Shown: positions 8,187-17,815, numbered from the stretch's first letter. The stretch: 64,000 nucleotides of DNA from Sulfurospirillum barnesii SES-3 (GCF_000265295.1 NC_018002.1:1364001-1428000); one strand, 5' to 3'. The notes: a model not told the origin generated them from the letters alone. Numbers and translations are program-made.

Positions 8187-8711
8187 CGCTTTAGGGCGAA
8201 AGGGTTTGATGACCTCTTCATGACACGTTAAATACGCTCCGCCAATGAGGTCAATACAATAAGGCACGGCGGGGAAAACAGCGTCCAAGCACTCACGAAT
8301 GGATTTGGGTTTTCCAGGCAAATTGATGATAAGGCTTTTACCTCTAATGCCCGCTACTTGGCGTGAAAGAATTGCCGTTGGAACATACTTTAGGCTTACT
8401 TGACGCATGAGTTCACCAAAGCCAGGCATCATCTTCTCACACACCGCTTCTGTGGCTTCGGGAGTAACATCACGAAGAGCCGGACCTGTGCCACCTGTGG
8501 TGACAATTAAAGAGCACTCTTGAACATCTGCCATATCTTTGAGCGCTTCTTCAATAAGACTCTGCTCATCAGGAATCACCTCATACACACGTTCCCACTC
8601 ACAACTTAAATATTCACCTAAAACGTCCATAATCGCTTTTCCAGAAAGGTCTTCATACACACCTGCACTCGCACGATCTGAAACGGTTAAAATACCTATT
8701 TTTGCTTTCAT
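8184..8711 (-). CDS. mogA: molybdopterin adenylyltransferase
   Basis: Adenylates molybdopterin before molybdate insertion in Mo/W-cofactor synthesis. The 175-residue single domain begins IGILTVSDRAS and carries the MPT-binding GGTG at 73-76 within TTGGTGPALRDVTPEAT, as well as the NLPGKPKSIRECL loop. Length fits MogA/MoaB. It lies 10 bases downstream of hisD on the same strand, so it is probably co-transcribed with it. Confidence 0.9.
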   Translation of the reverse strand: MKAKIGILTVSDRASAGVYEDLSGKAIMDVLGEYLSCEWERVYEVIPDEQSLIEEALKDMADVQECSLIVTTGGTGPALRDVTPEATEAVCEKMMPGFGELMRQVSLKYVPTAILSRQVAGIRGKSLIINLPGKPKSIRECLDAVFPAVPYCIDLIGGAYLTCHEEVIKPFRPKA

Positions 8712-8721
8712 CCAAACGCTC

Positions 8722-10014
8722 CTATTTTTTTAAACGCACTCTTACACTCGCCTCATGCGCACCCAGTCCTTCAGTATGTGCCAAAAGCGCACACGCTTCA
8801 CCGATTTCATCCAGTCCTTGTTTGCTCATGCTGATGATGGAAGAACGTTTTAAAAAGTTTTCAACACCCAAAGGTGAGTAAAACTTCGCTGTTCCTCCCG
8901 TTGGAAGCGTATGATTGGGCCCTGCGATGTAATCACCGATGGGCTCAGGCGTGTAAGCCCCCATAAAAATAGCCCCTGCATGGCGAATACGAGGCAGTAA
9001 ATCAAACGGGTGCGATGTCACCACTTCTAAGTGCTCAGGTGCGATTTGGTTCATCAAATCCACCGCTTCGTCCATGCTAGACGTCACAATAATCGCCCCA
9101 CGCTCTTTAATCGAAACCTCGGCAATCGCTTTACGCTCTAATGTTTCAAGCCACGCATACACCTCGTCACGTGTTTTTTCGGCGATTTCCAAAGAAGGTG
9201 TGATAAGAATAGAACTTGCCATTTCATCGTGTTCGGCTTGAGAGAGCAAATCAATCGCCAAATGGTGAGGGTTCGCACTCGCATCTGCTAGCACACCAAT
9301 CTCACTAGGCCCTGCTATCATGTCGATGTTCACTTCACCAAAAACGAGTTTCTTAGCCGTCGCAACAAAAATATTGCCAGGACCTGTGATGACATCCACT
9401 TTAGGAATGCTCCCAGTGCCATACGCCATCGCTGCAATAGCACTCGCACCGCCTACCTTATACGCCTTTTGGATGCCACACAAGTGCATCGCAGCCAGTA
9501 GCAAAGGATTAAGCTCATTATGAGGGGCTGGAGTACAAACGACAATCTCTTTCACACCTGCCACAATAGCGGGAATGGCATTCATCAAAAGTGAGCTTGG
9601 GTACGCCGCTTTGCCACCAGGAATGTAAAGCCCAGCTCTGTCCACGGGGGTGACTTTTTGCCCCAAAACCGTGCCATTGTCTTCAAAATCAAGCCATGAT
9701 TTTGGCATGAGTTTTTCATGGTAAGCATAAATGCGTTTATACGCAAGTTCCAGTGCTTCTCTTAGTTTTGCATCAAGCGCATCGTAGGCTTTTTTCATAG
9801 CATCCGTGGAGACTTCTAGTGAAGCGTCATTTTCAACATGCCATTTATCAAATTTTTCAATATGGCGTTTTAAAGCCTCATTACCTTCTATTTTAATCTC
9901 CGCAATAATACCACTCACGATTTTAGAGACATTGTCCATATCCATATGCCCTCGACGTAAAAGTTCATCAAATTGGGCTTTAAAATTTTCTTCATTTGTT
10001 TTTAAAAGTAGCAT
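8722..10014 (-). CDS. hisD: histidinol dehydrogenase
   Basis: Catalyses the last two oxidation steps of histidine synthesis, L-histidinol to L-histidine with NAD. 430 residues, normal length. Recognisable blocks are PGGKAAYPSSLLMNAIPA, GPGNIFVATAKKLV, the zinc and catalytic segment LLSQAEHDEMA and the PEHLEVV histidine. No other his gene is in the window, so the pathway is dispersed. It starts 10 bases after the PLP enzyme gene upstream. Confidence 0.95.
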   Translation of the reverse strand: MLLLKTNEENFKAQFDELLRRGHMDMDNVSKIVSGIIAEIKIEGNEALKRHIEKFDKWHVENDASLEVSTDAMKKAYDALDAKLREALELAYKRIYAYHEKLMPKSWLDFEDNGTVLGQKVTPVDRAGLYIPGGKAAYPSSLLMNAIPAIVAGVKEIVVCTPAPHNELNPLLLAAMHLCGIQKAYKVGGASAIAAMAYGTGSIPKVDVITGPGNIFVATAKKLVFGEVNIDMIAGPSEIGVLADASANPHHLAIDLLSQAEHDEMASSILITPSLEIAEKTRDEVYAWLETLERKAIAEVSIKERGAIIVTSSMDEAVDLMNQIAPEHLEVVTSHPFDLLPRIRHAGAIFMGAYTPEPIGDYIAGPNHTLPTGGTAKFYSPLGVENFLKRSSIISMSKQGLDEIGEACALLAHTEGLGAHEASVRVRLKK

Positions 10015-10024
10015 AATTTCTCCT

Positions 10025-10903
10025 TTATAAGGTCTTCATTATAGTTTTTTTTCGCTTATAGCGTTCTTCCATCGAGATATTACCCAAAAGACCGCCTTGG
10101 TGGAGGTAAATGGGGTCTCCTTGAAGTGTGGGTAAATGCTCTAAAAAAACACTCCATCCCACGGGGTCATAGACCAAATCAAACTCCACACCCATTTCTG
10201 TCTTTAATTTTTCCCATAATACATACAATTCTATGTATAATTTTCCATAATGGTACTTCTTGGAACCTTCCAAAATTCTAGGATAACAACGCAAAGAAGG
10301 CTCAACCATTTCCCACTGCTGTTGTAAATAAGCACTATTGCCAACGGTGTTACATGTAAAGATGGGAAAAGGCAAATGCTTTTGCAAAAAAAGTGCGGTG
10401 GTTCCAGTACCCGAGGGTAAAAAAAGGTAAGGCTCTTTGAGTCCTGCTTGATAGACATCGGCTTTGAGTTCCTCGGCTAAGCGTTGCATACCTTCTTCCG
10501 CCTCTCTTTGCCGTCCCCCTTCACTTACATGTAAACTGTGCTCATCGAGATATTCAAGCACGGTATCTTCACGAGCATGTGACTCAATCACCCTCATACC
10601 ATTCTCCAAAGCCGCTTGATAGTTGCCTATGGGATTCTCTTTTAAAAACGAAGGGATATGGTCGCACACATAGAAAAATTCCCAATTTTTGAGACGAGCT
10701 AAAACGGAGAGCGAATACATAGCATTGGATTGGTTGGAGCCTGAGCTTACAATGCGTTTAATATGAGGGAAATCATGCGTTAAAAAATAGTGAAACTTTC
10801 GTGCTTTATTGCCTGAAAAATCAGGATGCAAAAGGTCATCACGTTTGAGGTAGAAGGTACGGTTATGAAAAAAGTGTGATTCAAAAATGGAAGGAGAAAA
10901 CAT
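10025..10903 (-). CDS. PLP-dependent D-cysteine desulfhydrase / ACC deaminase family protein
   Basis: Tryptophan-synthase-beta fold PLP enzyme. The lysine is K33 in DFSGNKARKF, preceded by YLKRDDLL, and SSGSNQSNAM plus LPSGTGTTALFL form the phosphate-binding loops. I start it at the ATG at 10903 (292 residues). An in-frame TTG at 10945 would place the start inside the fba terminator hairpin and adds residues unlike the family. The true substrate (D-cysteine, ACC or another small amine) cannot be read from the sequence. Two TACATGTA copies lie inside the gene (10351, 10526). Confidence 0.8.
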   Translation of the reverse strand: MFSPSIFESHFFHNRTFYLKRDDLLHPDFSGNKARKFHYFLTHDFPHIKRIVSSGSNQSNAMYSLSVLARLKNWEFFYVCDHIPSFLKENPIGNYQAALENGMRVIESHAREDTVLEYLDEHSLHVSEGGRQREAEEGMQRLAEELKADVYQAGLKEPYLFLPSGTGTTALFLQKHLPFPIFTCNTVGNSAYLQQQWEMVEPSLRCYPRILEGSKKYHYGKLYIELYVLWEKLKTEMGVEFDLVYDPVGWSVFLEHLPTLQGDPIYLHQGGLLGNISMEERYKRKKTIMKTL

Positions 10904-10921
10904 GTTTACATGTAACGTAAA

Positions 10922-10943
10922 GAAAGCCTCAAACGAGGCTTTC
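10922..10943 (-). terminator. intrinsic terminator after fba
   Basis: Nine-base perfect stem (GAAAGCCTC with GAGGCTTTC), four-base loop, eight bases past the fba stop, preceded by an A/T run. On the minus strand TTTACG follows. Confidence 0.7.
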
Positions 10944-10950
10944 AAAAAGA

Positions 10951-12027
10951 TTAGTTACGATTCATACAATTAAGGTCTTCAAAGGCTTGAAGCAAGCGAT
11001 TTTTCACTGCTTCTTCACCAGGACGAAGCCATTTGCGTGGGTCATAGTATTTTTTATTAGGCTTATCTTCACCCTCTGGGTTACCAATTTGTCCTTGAAG
11101 GTATGCAGCATATTTTTCAATATACCCCTTTGTTCCTTCCCAAAATGCCCACTGTGTATCGGTGTCAATGTTCATTTTAATGACACCATAACCCACCGCT
11201 TCACGAATATCAGCGAGTTCACTGCCACTTCCACCATGAAAAACAAAATTGACAGGTTTTGCTTCTGTTTTAAATTTTTCCTCAATGTATTTTTGAGAAT
11301 TATCTAAAATTTTTGGTGTTAAATGCACGTTCCCTGGTTTATAAACCCCATGCACATTGCCAAAAGAAGCAGCAATGGTAAAATTTGGACTCACTTTCAT
11401 GAGCTCTTCATACGCATACGCAACATCTTGAGGTTGCGTGTACAAAGCAGAATTATCCATGTGTGAATTGTCCACACCGTCTTCTTCGCCGCCTGTGCAT
11501 CCAAGTTCTATCTCTAAGGTCATTCCCATTTTACTCATTCTCTTAAGGTAGGCAACACACGTTTGAACATTCTCCACCAAAGGCTCTTCCGAGAGATCAA
11601 GCATATGTGAACTAAAAAGAGGTTTGCCTGTTTTTGCAAAATGCGCTTCACTGGCATCTAAGAGACCATCAATCCATGGTAGGAGTTTACGTGCGGCGTG
11701 GTCTGTATGCAAAATGACAGCCACTCCATAAGCCTCTGCTACAGTATGGACATGCAATGCCCCACTGATAGCGCCCAAAATACCTGCTTGAAGCCCACCA
11801 ACCCCTTTACCTGCGTAAAACTCAGCGCCTCCATTGGAAAACTGAACAATCACAGGAGAGTTAGCCACTTTTGCTGCTTCTAACACCGCATTGATGGAGT
11901 TCGTGCCCACAACATTCACCGCAGGAAGTGCGTAATGATTTGCTTTAGCAATAGCAAATAGTTTTGCTACATCATCCCCTGTCACAACACCTGCTTGGAT
12001 ACAATCAAAAATTTTTGCATTTACCAT
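10951..12027 (-). CDS. fbaA: class II fructose-bisphosphate aldolase
   Basis: Zinc-dependent aldolase interconverting fructose-1,6-bisphosphate and the two triose phosphates in glycolysis/gluconeogenesis. 358 residues, the length of the E. coli FbaA type. Zinc and catalytic blocks are seen in HTDHAARKLLPW, LEIELGCTGGEEDGVD, VHGVYKPGN and FHGGSGS. The downstream hairpin ends the transcript. It lies 29 bases after the PPIase gene but is probably separately transcribed. Confidence 0.95.
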   Translation of the reverse strand: MVNAKIFDCIQAGVVTGDDVAKLFAIAKANHYALPAVNVVGTNSINAVLEAAKVANSPVIVQFSNGGAEFYAGKGVGGLQAGILGAISGALHVHTVAEAYGVAVILHTDHAARKLLPWIDGLLDASEAHFAKTGKPLFSSHMLDLSEEPLVENVQTCVAYLKRMSKMGMTLEIELGCTGGEEDGVDNSHMDNSALYTQPQDVAYAYEELMKVSPNFTIAASFGNVHGVYKPGNVHLTPKILDNSQKYIEEKFKTEAKPVNFVFHGGSGSELADIREAVGYGVIKMNIDTDTQWAFWEGTKGYIEKYAAYLQGQIGNPEGEDKPNKKYYDPRKWLRPGEEAVKNRLLQAFEDLNCMNRN

Positions 12028-12056
12028 AAAAAAACGCCCTTTACTTTGGTCTTAAA

Positions 12057-12869
12057 TTACTTAAGTGTTACTTTCGCACCTTGACGTAGTTTTTGAGCTT
12101 TATCAGCAACTTCAACACGGAATTTTTCCATTTTTAAACCATTTTCAATTTGAGGTTTCACCATCTCAAACGACGCTTTTTCAGCTGCTTTGGTATCTTC
12201 AACTAAAATAACATGGTAGCCAAATTGAGTTTGAACAGGTGTTGTTGTGTACTCACCTTTTTTAAGTGCAAACGCTGCATCTGCAAAAGGTTTTACCATT
12301 TGATTAGCAGCAAACCAACCTAAATCACCACCACCTTGACCGCTAGGTCCTGTTGATTTTGTGGTTGCTAATTCAACAAATTTGTCATTGAGTTTTTGAC
12401 CACTTAAACCACTAAGCTCTTTAATTGCAGCTTTGGCTTCTTCTTCGCTTTTCACTAAAATATGACGTGCTTTAACCGTTGCTGGTTGCATAAATTTATC
12501 CGCATTTTTGTCATAATAATCTTTCACTTCTTTGGCATCTACTTTAACATTGTTATAGATTTTTTTCATCCAAAGTTCTAAAGAAAGATCCTCTTTAATA
12601 CGCTTAAGCGCATCGGTATACTCTTTATCTTTTTCAACGCCGCTTTTGAGGGCTTCTTTGGTTAAAAGTTTGCGCTCAACTGCTTGTTCAACAATCTTTT
12701 GTTTTGCATCAGAGGGAAGTTCTTCAAACTTTGCACCTTGCATTGCTCTCATAAGCACAGCAATATCTTGATCGGTTACATCTTCACCATTAACAGTTGC
12801 GTAAACTGCTGCATTTAAACTCATTCCAAGTACCGCAGATGCAATACCACTTAAAATAACTTTTTTCAC
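12057..12869 (-). CDS. periplasmic peptidyl-prolyl cis-trans isomerase (PpiC/PEB4-like)
   Basis: 270 residues with a signal peptide (cleavage near NAAVYA, residue 24), an N-terminal SurA-type chaperone part (residues ~25-125) and a parvulin domain from about 130 (VKARHILVKSEEEAK, GGGDLGWF, TTPVQTQFGYHVILV). The layout matches Campylobacter PEB4/Cbf2, which helps fold outer-membrane proteins. Transcribed alone, divergently from nth. Confidence 0.9.
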   Translation of the reverse strand: MKKVILSGIASAVLGMSLNAAVYATVNGEDVTDQDIAVLMRAMQGAKFEELPSDAKQKIVEQAVERKLLTKEALKSGVEKDKEYTDALKRIKEDLSLELWMKKIYNNVKVDAKEVKDYYDKNADKFMQPATVKARHILVKSEEEAKAAIKELSGLSGQKLNDKFVELATTKSTGPSGQGGGDLGWFAANQMVKPFADAAFALKKGEYTTTPVQTQFGYHVILVEDTKAAEKASFEMVKPQIENGLKMEKFRVEVADKAQKLRQGAKVTLK

Positions 12870-12952
12870 TCAAATCCTTTGTTGAAATAATTTTTGAATT
12901 GTATCTAAAAGGATTATCGGTATAATTTTTTCTAAACGAAGCAAAGGTAAAA

Positions 12953-13594
12953 ATGAAAAAGGCAAGCAAAGCAGAAATCAAAGCTATTAAAGCACTCTTT
13001 TTAGAGCATTATCCCAAAGCAGTGACAGAACTTAACTATAAAAATTTATACGAATTACTCGTCTGTGTCATGCTCTCAGCGCAATGTACCGATAAACGTG
13101 TTAACCTCATCACCCCTGCTCTTTTTGAGCGCTACCCCAATGCTCATGCGCTAGCCAATGCCAATCTTGATGAGATTAAATCGTTTATCAATTCTTGTTC
13201 TTTTTTTAACAATAAAGCGCTCAATCTTCTCAAAATGGCACAAAAGGTCGTCGAACACTATGAGGGTGAAATCCCTTTGGATGAGGAAAAATTAATGGGA
13301 CTTGCTGGTGTTGGGCAAAAAACAGCCCATGTGGTCATGATAGAATACACCAATGCCAATCTTATGGCGGTTGATACGCATGTTTTTCGTGTGGCACATC
13401 GCCTAGGACTGAGTAGTGCAAAAACTGCCATTAAAACAGAAGAAGATTTGACCAAACTTTTCAAAGATGACTTAGCCACGCTTCATCAAGCGATGGTGCT
13501 TTTTGGCAGATACACCTGCAAAGCCATCCATCCCTTATGTGAAAATTGTTTTTTACAAGCTTATTGTAAAACGACCCAAAGCTTTAAAGTTTAA
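12953..13594 (+). CDS. nth: endonuclease III (DNA glycosylase/AP lyase)
   Basis: Base-excision repair enzyme removing oxidised pyrimidines and nicking the abasic site. Helix-hairpin-helix LAGVGQKTAHV with catalytic K123, the catalytic D141 in AVDTHVFRVAHRLG, and a C-terminal 4Fe-4S cluster C189-x6-C196-x2-C199-x5-C205. 213 residues, normal. Its stop codon directly abuts the stop codon of the convergent thioredoxin-like gene with no base between. Confidence 0.95.
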   Translation: MKKASKAEIKAIKALFLEHYPKAVTELNYKNLYELLVCVMLSAQCTDKRVNLITPALFERYPNAHALANANLDEIKSFINSCSFFNNKALNLLKMAQKVVEHYEGEIPLDEEKLMGLAGVGQKTAHVVMIEYTNANLMAVDTHVFRVAHRLGLSSAKTAIKTEEDLTKLFKDDLATLHQAMVLFGRYTCKAIHPLCENCFLQAYCKTTQSFKV

Positions 13595-14158
13595 TTACCC
13601 CGTTACCGTATCGATCCATTTGATAGAACATCCTTGTGAGGGGTGTTGGATTTTAGGCGCTTCTTGTTTACTAAATAAAAGCGTTATCGCTTCTCGTAAC
13701 TCTTCTTCTTTAACGCTACGCTCATCTCTCCAATTATCATCCAATCTGCCATGATAATAGAGTTTTTCTTCAGCATCAAATAAAAACAAATCAGGCGTAC
13801 ACACTGCACCTAAACTTTTAGAAACGGTTTGTGCTTCATCAATTAAATAAGGATATTCGATACCTAGCTTTTCAATTTTATCCAACATATGCGCAGGAGA
13901 ATCTTCAGGATAATTGGGATGAATATTGGGATTAATTGCAACAGTAGTAATGTCTAATTTTTTCGCAAATTCAGCCACAGCATTTAAGCGCTTCCAAATC
14001 GCATTAGCATACGGACAATGGTTACACATAATCGCAATTAAAAAACCGCCTTTACCATAAAGTTCTCTACTGGAATAACGCTTTCTTGTAGGATCTTCTA
14101 ATTCAAAATGCTCTAATGTTTTACCCAAAGGTAATGAAAGAGAATGTATTAACGCCAT
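13595..14158 (-). CDS. thioredoxin-fold redoxin family protein
   Basis: 187 residues, no signal peptide. An AhpC/TSA-like thioredoxin fold with an active-site-like C45-N-H-C48 in IMCNHCPYANAIW, the cis-proline region AVCTPDLFLF and the C-terminal PSQGCSIKW block. These identify the widespread family often annotated as thioredoxin-family or redoxin protein. Exact reaction unknown; a thiol peroxidase or reductase role is possible. It lies three bases downstream of pepD on the same strand. Confidence 0.8.
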   Translation of the reverse strand: MALIHSLSLPLGKTLEHFELEDPTRKRYSSRELYGKGGFLIAIMCNHCPYANAIWKRLNAVAEFAKKLDITTVAINPNIHPNYPEDSPAHMLDKIEKLGIEYPYLIDEAQTVSKSLGAVCTPDLFLFDAEEKLYYHGRLDDNWRDERSVKEEELREAITLLFSKQEAPKIQHPSQGCSIKWIDTVTG

Positions 14159-14161
14159 AAT

Positions 14162-15454
14162 TTATTCCTTCAATGTATTAATCAACGCTTCAACCACCTG
14201 TGCAGTCTGGTAAACCGACGCTATGTCACACTCTTCTCTTAGCGAATGAGGGTAACGAATAGTAGGACCTATAGAAACCGCTTCAATCTTTTTTTTCTGA
14301 TGGGCAATAAGCTCCCCACACTCCAATCCTGCATGAATCGCTTTAAAAGGCGCATAAGGATAAAAATCTTTCATGCTTTCTTGAACTTTTTTAGCAAACA
14401 GACTAACCTCAGGCTTCCAAGCGCCATGCCATCCCTCTTGAGCTACTTCAAATCCTAAAGCATGAAAAAATGCTTGAGTTTCGTTGGCAAGTATAGCCAA
14501 ATTTTCATCATCCATGGCACGCAAAGCACAATCCAAACGCAGGGTATTTCTCTCTTGAGAAAGTACTCCTAAATTGATACTGATAGAGGGAATATCAAGC
14601 GCTCTATCCCACTCTCGAACACCCTGTGCAAACGCACCCAATGTTTTTATAATGCATGTAGATTGTTCTATATACGTTGTGTACGTGTGCTTTTCTACGC
14701 TCTTTACATGTAAGCGTGAATCCTTTACATGTAAAGGAGTTTTTGTTGCCACAATTGCCCATGCACTCTTTGCAATGGCATTGCGCCTCTGTCCACCCTC
14801 TAGTGCAATCAGATACAAATCTTCATGCGCTAAAAGCTCATAGCCTAATGCTTTAATGGCTGAGGGTATTTTTTTATCAATATCCACGCCCGAATGTCCA
14901 CCCATAAAATCAAATGCAGAAATTTCATAGATTAAATGCTCTTTTTCAAGGGGTGAAAAATTTAGTTTCATAGAAGCGATGACATCCACACCTCCTGCAC
15001 ACCCAATGTAAATTTCTCCCGCTTCTTCGGCATCAAGATTAAGCAAATACGCAGCTTTTAAAGGCATGGTAAACTGCATGGCTCCAATAAGCCCTACCTC
15101 TTCATCTGCCGTAAACAAACATTCTAAATTATCATGATGTTGCATTGCCCAAAACATGATTGCCATGCCCATGCCATTATCTGCACCCAGTGTTGAGTTT
15201 TTAGCTTTTAAAAGTCCGTGTTCCTCAACAATTTCAATACGTTCAACCTCGCCGATACAGACCATATCATAATGAGATTGTAAGCAAATATGGGGCACTC
15301 CTTTTTGACACAAAACATTTCCAACTTCATCTTCTTGCACTTCAAATCCACACGTTAATGCAAATGCCTCAATGTACTCCCTCATTTGCGTAGTATGAAA
15401 ACTACACCGAGGAATTGCCGTAATAGCTCTAAAATGCTCTAAAATCTGCTCCAT
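14162..15454 (-). CDS. pepD: Xaa-His dipeptidase (aminoacyl-histidine dipeptidase), M20 family
   Basis: Cytosolic metallo-peptidase splitting dipeptides with C-terminal histidine and others. Zinc-site blocks: LQSHYDMVC, LGADNGMGMA, FTADEEVGLIGA, LLNLDAEEAGEIYIGCAGG, and HAGLECGEL near the C-terminus. I prefer the ATG at 15454 (430 residues) because AAGGG lies just upstream. The ATG at 15478 has no ribosome site and sits right after a TATAAT-like hexamer. Two TTTACATGTAA palindromes 21 bases apart (14705 and 14726) each encode Leu-His-Val-Lys in a linker-like stretch. Confidence 0.92.
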   Translation of the reverse strand: MEQILEHFRAITAIPRCSFHTTQMREYIEAFALTCGFEVQEDEVGNVLCQKGVPHICLQSHYDMVCIGEVERIEIVEEHGLLKAKNSTLGADNGMGMAIMFWAMQHHDNLECLFTADEEVGLIGAMQFTMPLKAAYLLNLDAEEAGEIYIGCAGGVDVIASMKLNFSPLEKEHLIYEISAFDFMGGHSGVDIDKKIPSAIKALGYELLAHEDLYLIALEGGQRRNAIAKSAWAIVATKTPLHVKDSRLHVKSVEKHTYTTYIEQSTCIIKTLGAFAQGVREWDRALDIPSISINLGVLSQERNTLRLDCALRAMDDENLAILANETQAFFHALGFEVAQEGWHGAWKPEVSLFAKKVQESMKDFYPYAPFKAIHAGLECGELIAHQKKKIEAVSIGPTIRYPHSLREECDIASVYQTAQVVEALINTLKE

Positions 15455-15499
15455 AACAACCCTTGAAAATTTAATCATTGAAATGCTATTATAGCTACC

Positions 15500-15730
15500 A
15501 TGAAAACAATATTAATCCTTTTAACTGCCCTTCTCTTACAAGGTTGCCTCTATTTTAACGACCGAGGTGTATCGCATCGTTATTACAACGGATGTAAAGA
15601 ATACTACGATAGCATGGGCATCTATCATAAAGAGTGTGATGAAAATCTTCTTGAATACAAAACGGTCACCGATGGCGTCAAAAAAGGGGTCAATAAGAGT
15701 GTTGAAACCAGTAAAAGCCTTTTTGAGTAG
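15500..15730 (+). CDS. small predicted lipoprotein
   Basis: 76 residues. A lipoprotein signal peptide with lipobox LLLQGC puts the lipidated cysteine at residue 16. The mature part is only 61 residues, with three more cysteines and a charged C-terminus. I recognise no family. It is divergent from pepD and ends 7 bases before cmoB, so it may be translated from the same message as cmoB. Confidence 0.7.
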   Translation: MKTILILLTALLLQGCLYFNDRGVSHRYYNGCKEYYDSMGIYHKECDENLLEYKTVTDGVKKGVNKSVETSKSLFE

Positions 15731-15737
15731 CCTGTAA

Positions 15738-16637
15738 ATGCCTTTAAACACCCTTCGACAAGAACGCTTAAACTGGCTTCAATGGAAAGATATTGCACCG
15801 ATGCGTGAGGCGCTGCAAACACTGCCTTCCCCAAAAAATATCACCATAACGCTTGAAAATTGTATCAGTATTCATTCTTTACATGTAAACGAATGGGAAA
15901 GAGAGATAATTCATAACTGTGCCTTAGCGCTTCGTCCGTGGAGGAAAGGTCCTTTTGAGCTCTTTGGCACCTTTATTGACACAGAGTGGCAGAGTTTCAT
16001 CAAATACAACCTCTTAGAACCGTATTTTAATTTGGAAGGAAAAGTGGTTGGCGATATTGGCTGTAATAATGGCTATTATCTTTTTCGTATGCTGAAACAA
16101 AACCCTAAAAAGCTTGTAGGATTTGATCCTTCTGCTTTGTATAAAACTCAGTTTGATTTTATCAACCATTTGATTCAAAGCGATATTGTCTATGAAATGT
16201 TAGGGGTGGAGCACTTACCTCTGTATGAACATAAGTTTGATACCCTCTTTTGCTTAGGTGTGCTCTATCATCGAAGTGACCCTATTGCAACCCTAAAAGC
16301 ACTCTATCAAGGGCTCAATCCTGAAGGAGAGCTTATCTTAGATACCTTTATGATTGATGGCGATACCCCCGTGGCACTGTGCCCATCAAAAACCTACTCT
16401 AAAATTCCTAATGTTTACTTTGTACCAACCATTCCAGCCCTTATCAATTGGCTAGAACGTGCAAAATTTAGAGAGATAGAAGTTTTAGAAATCAAAAAAA
16501 CCGATGCGAATGAACAACGAAAAACAGAGTGGATTTATGGGGAGAGTTTAGAAAACTTTTTAGATGCCTCCAACCCAGAACTCACCATAGAGGGGTTTCC
16601 TGCCCCTAAACGCGTTTACATTAAAGCAAAACGATAA
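15738..16637 (+). CDS. cmoB: tRNA U34 carboxymethyltransferase
   Basis: Transfers the carboxymethyl group of carboxy-SAM to 5-hydroxyuridine at the tRNA wobble position (cmo5U). The SAM-type Rossmann motif is [14 protein letters not shown]. Family blocks [32 protein letters not shown] and [11 protein letters not shown] are also present. 299 residues against about 320 usual. Its partner cmoA is in the same window at 36991-37695. Confidence 0.93.
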   Translation: MPLNTLRQERLNWLQWKDIAPMREALQTLPSPKNITITLENCISIHSLHVNEWEREIIHNCALALRPWRKGPFELFGTFIDTEWQSFIKYNLLEPYFNLEGKVVGDIGCNNGYYLFRMLKQNPKKLVGFDPSALYKTQFDFINHLIQSDIVYEMLGVEHLPLYEHKFDTLFCLGVLYHRSDPIATLKALYQGLNPEGELILDTFMIDGDTPVALCPSKTYSKIPNVYFVPTIPALINWLERAKFREIEVLEIKKTDANEQRKTEWIYGESLENFLDASNPELTIEGFPAPKRVYIKAKR

Positions 16638-16684
16638 AAGAGACGATTTGCGAGCAAACAGAATAAACCCAGCAAGGATGCTAG

Positions 16685-17227
16685 ATGGCAAAAAATAAAA
16701 TGAGTTTGGCTCAAGAGGCACTTGAAAATACTCCCTCTTTTGAGGATGAGGCAGAAAGTACAGAAGAGCTTTTAAACGATACAACTTTTTTAAATGATGA
16801 ACTCAAAACTCATGGAAAAATTAAAAGTACTTTTGCGGGGAACCTTGTAGAACTTAAAAAAAATAGTGCCAAAGTTATGTTGCAAACCACAAATGAAATG
16901 GTAGTTGATGAATTTGGACTCATTCACAGCGGTTTTATTTTTGCTTCGGCTGAATATGCTGCTATCTCAGCAGTCAATGAAGAAAATTTAGTTATTATTG
17001 GGTGTCGAAGTAAATTTTTTGCACCTGCAAAAGTAGGTGATTTAATTACATTTGAAGCCAAAGGAAGATTTGAAGAGGCGCGTAAACGAGAAATTAAAGT
17101 GATTGGAATGATTAATGAGATTAAAGTGTTTGAAGGCATCTTTCAAGCGGTTATTCTTGAACACCATATCCTTCAAACAAAAATAGATGAATTGCAAGCC
17201 ACCATTAACTCCAAAGAGCTCTCATAA
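16685..17227 (+). CDS. PaaI-like hotdog-fold thioesterase
   Basis: 180 residues: an acidic N-terminal extension of ~45 residues, then a hotdog domain with DEFGLIHSGFIFASAEYAA (the conserved G-x-x-H-x-G helix) and the beta-strands LVIIGCRSKFFAPAKVGD and EIKVIGMI. Likely hydrolyses an acyl-CoA thioester; substrate unknown. Good AAGGA site. The last six bases overlap the convergent MBL gene. Confidence 0.78.
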   Translation: MAKNKMSLAQEALENTPSFEDEAESTEELLNDTTFLNDELKTHGKIKSTFAGNLVELKKNSAKVMLQTTNEMVVDEFGLIHSGFIFASAEYAAISAVNEENLVIIGCRSKFFAPAKVGDLITFEAKGRFEEARKREIKVIGMINEIKVFEGIFQAVILEHHILQTKIDELQATINSKELS

Positions 17228-17815
17228 AACCGCAAGCCAATGCGGTACATTTTTTTGCTCATGTTGAAGCGTTGTAGGAGATCCATGCCCTGGATAAATC
17301 TCCCAATTGCCTTCAAGGGTTAAAAACTTTTCCAAACTAATACGCATTTGTTCCGCATCACTGTATGGAAAATCATACCTTCCAATCGAATTTTTGAAAA
17401 TAAAATCCCCACTAAAGAGTGCGTTTTCTATCAAAATGACACTGCATCCAGGCGTATGACCTGGAAAATGCATAAATGCAACATTTATTCCCTCAATTGC
17501 AAATGTTTCATCGCCCCTTACACACACATCCGCATGGCTTGATGGTGTTCCTTGCAAAAAAGGATCATTCTCAAGCATAAAACAATCACCCTCAGGAGCA
17601 TAAATAGGTATGTTTAACTTCTCAGCAAGCTCATGATTGCTCCAGACATGATCAAAATGACCGTGTGTATTTAAAATTGCCACAGGATTTTCAACTTCGC
17701 CCAACACCCATGCGGTAGCATTTACCCCTGGATCAATAATGATTTCTTTGTCATTTATTTTGACGATATAACAGTTTGTACCATAAGCACCACATGCTTT
17801 ACTTTTAATATCCAT
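17222..17815 (-). CDS. MBL-fold metallo-hydrolase (glyoxalase II-like)
   Basis: Metallo-beta-lactamase fold with the binuclear metal motif H51-x-H53-x-D55-H56 (NTHGHFDHVWS), HFPGHTPGC, LFSGDFIF and YPGHGSPTT. The short 197-residue form lacks the substrate-binding C-terminal domain of true glyoxalase II. I begin at the ATG at 17815, which has an AGAG ribosome site and matches the family start; an upstream start at 17866 would add 17 residues unlike the family. Confidence 0.85.
   Translation of the reverse strand: MDIKSKACGAYGTNCYIVKINDKEIIIDPGVNATAWVLGEVENPVAILNTHGHFDHVWSNHELAEKLNIPIYAPEGDCFMLENDPFLQGTPSSHADVCVRGDETFAIEGINVAFMHFPGHTPGCSVILIENALFSGDFIFKNSIGRYDFPYSDAEQMRISLEKFLTLEGNWEIYPGHGSPTTLQHEQKNVPHWLAVL

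Noticed and set aside
10904-10945. Longer start (TTG at 10945) for the PLP desulfhydrase/deaminase-like gene
   Set aside because: It lies inside the fba terminator hairpin and has no ribosome site; the ATG at 10903 fits the family start.
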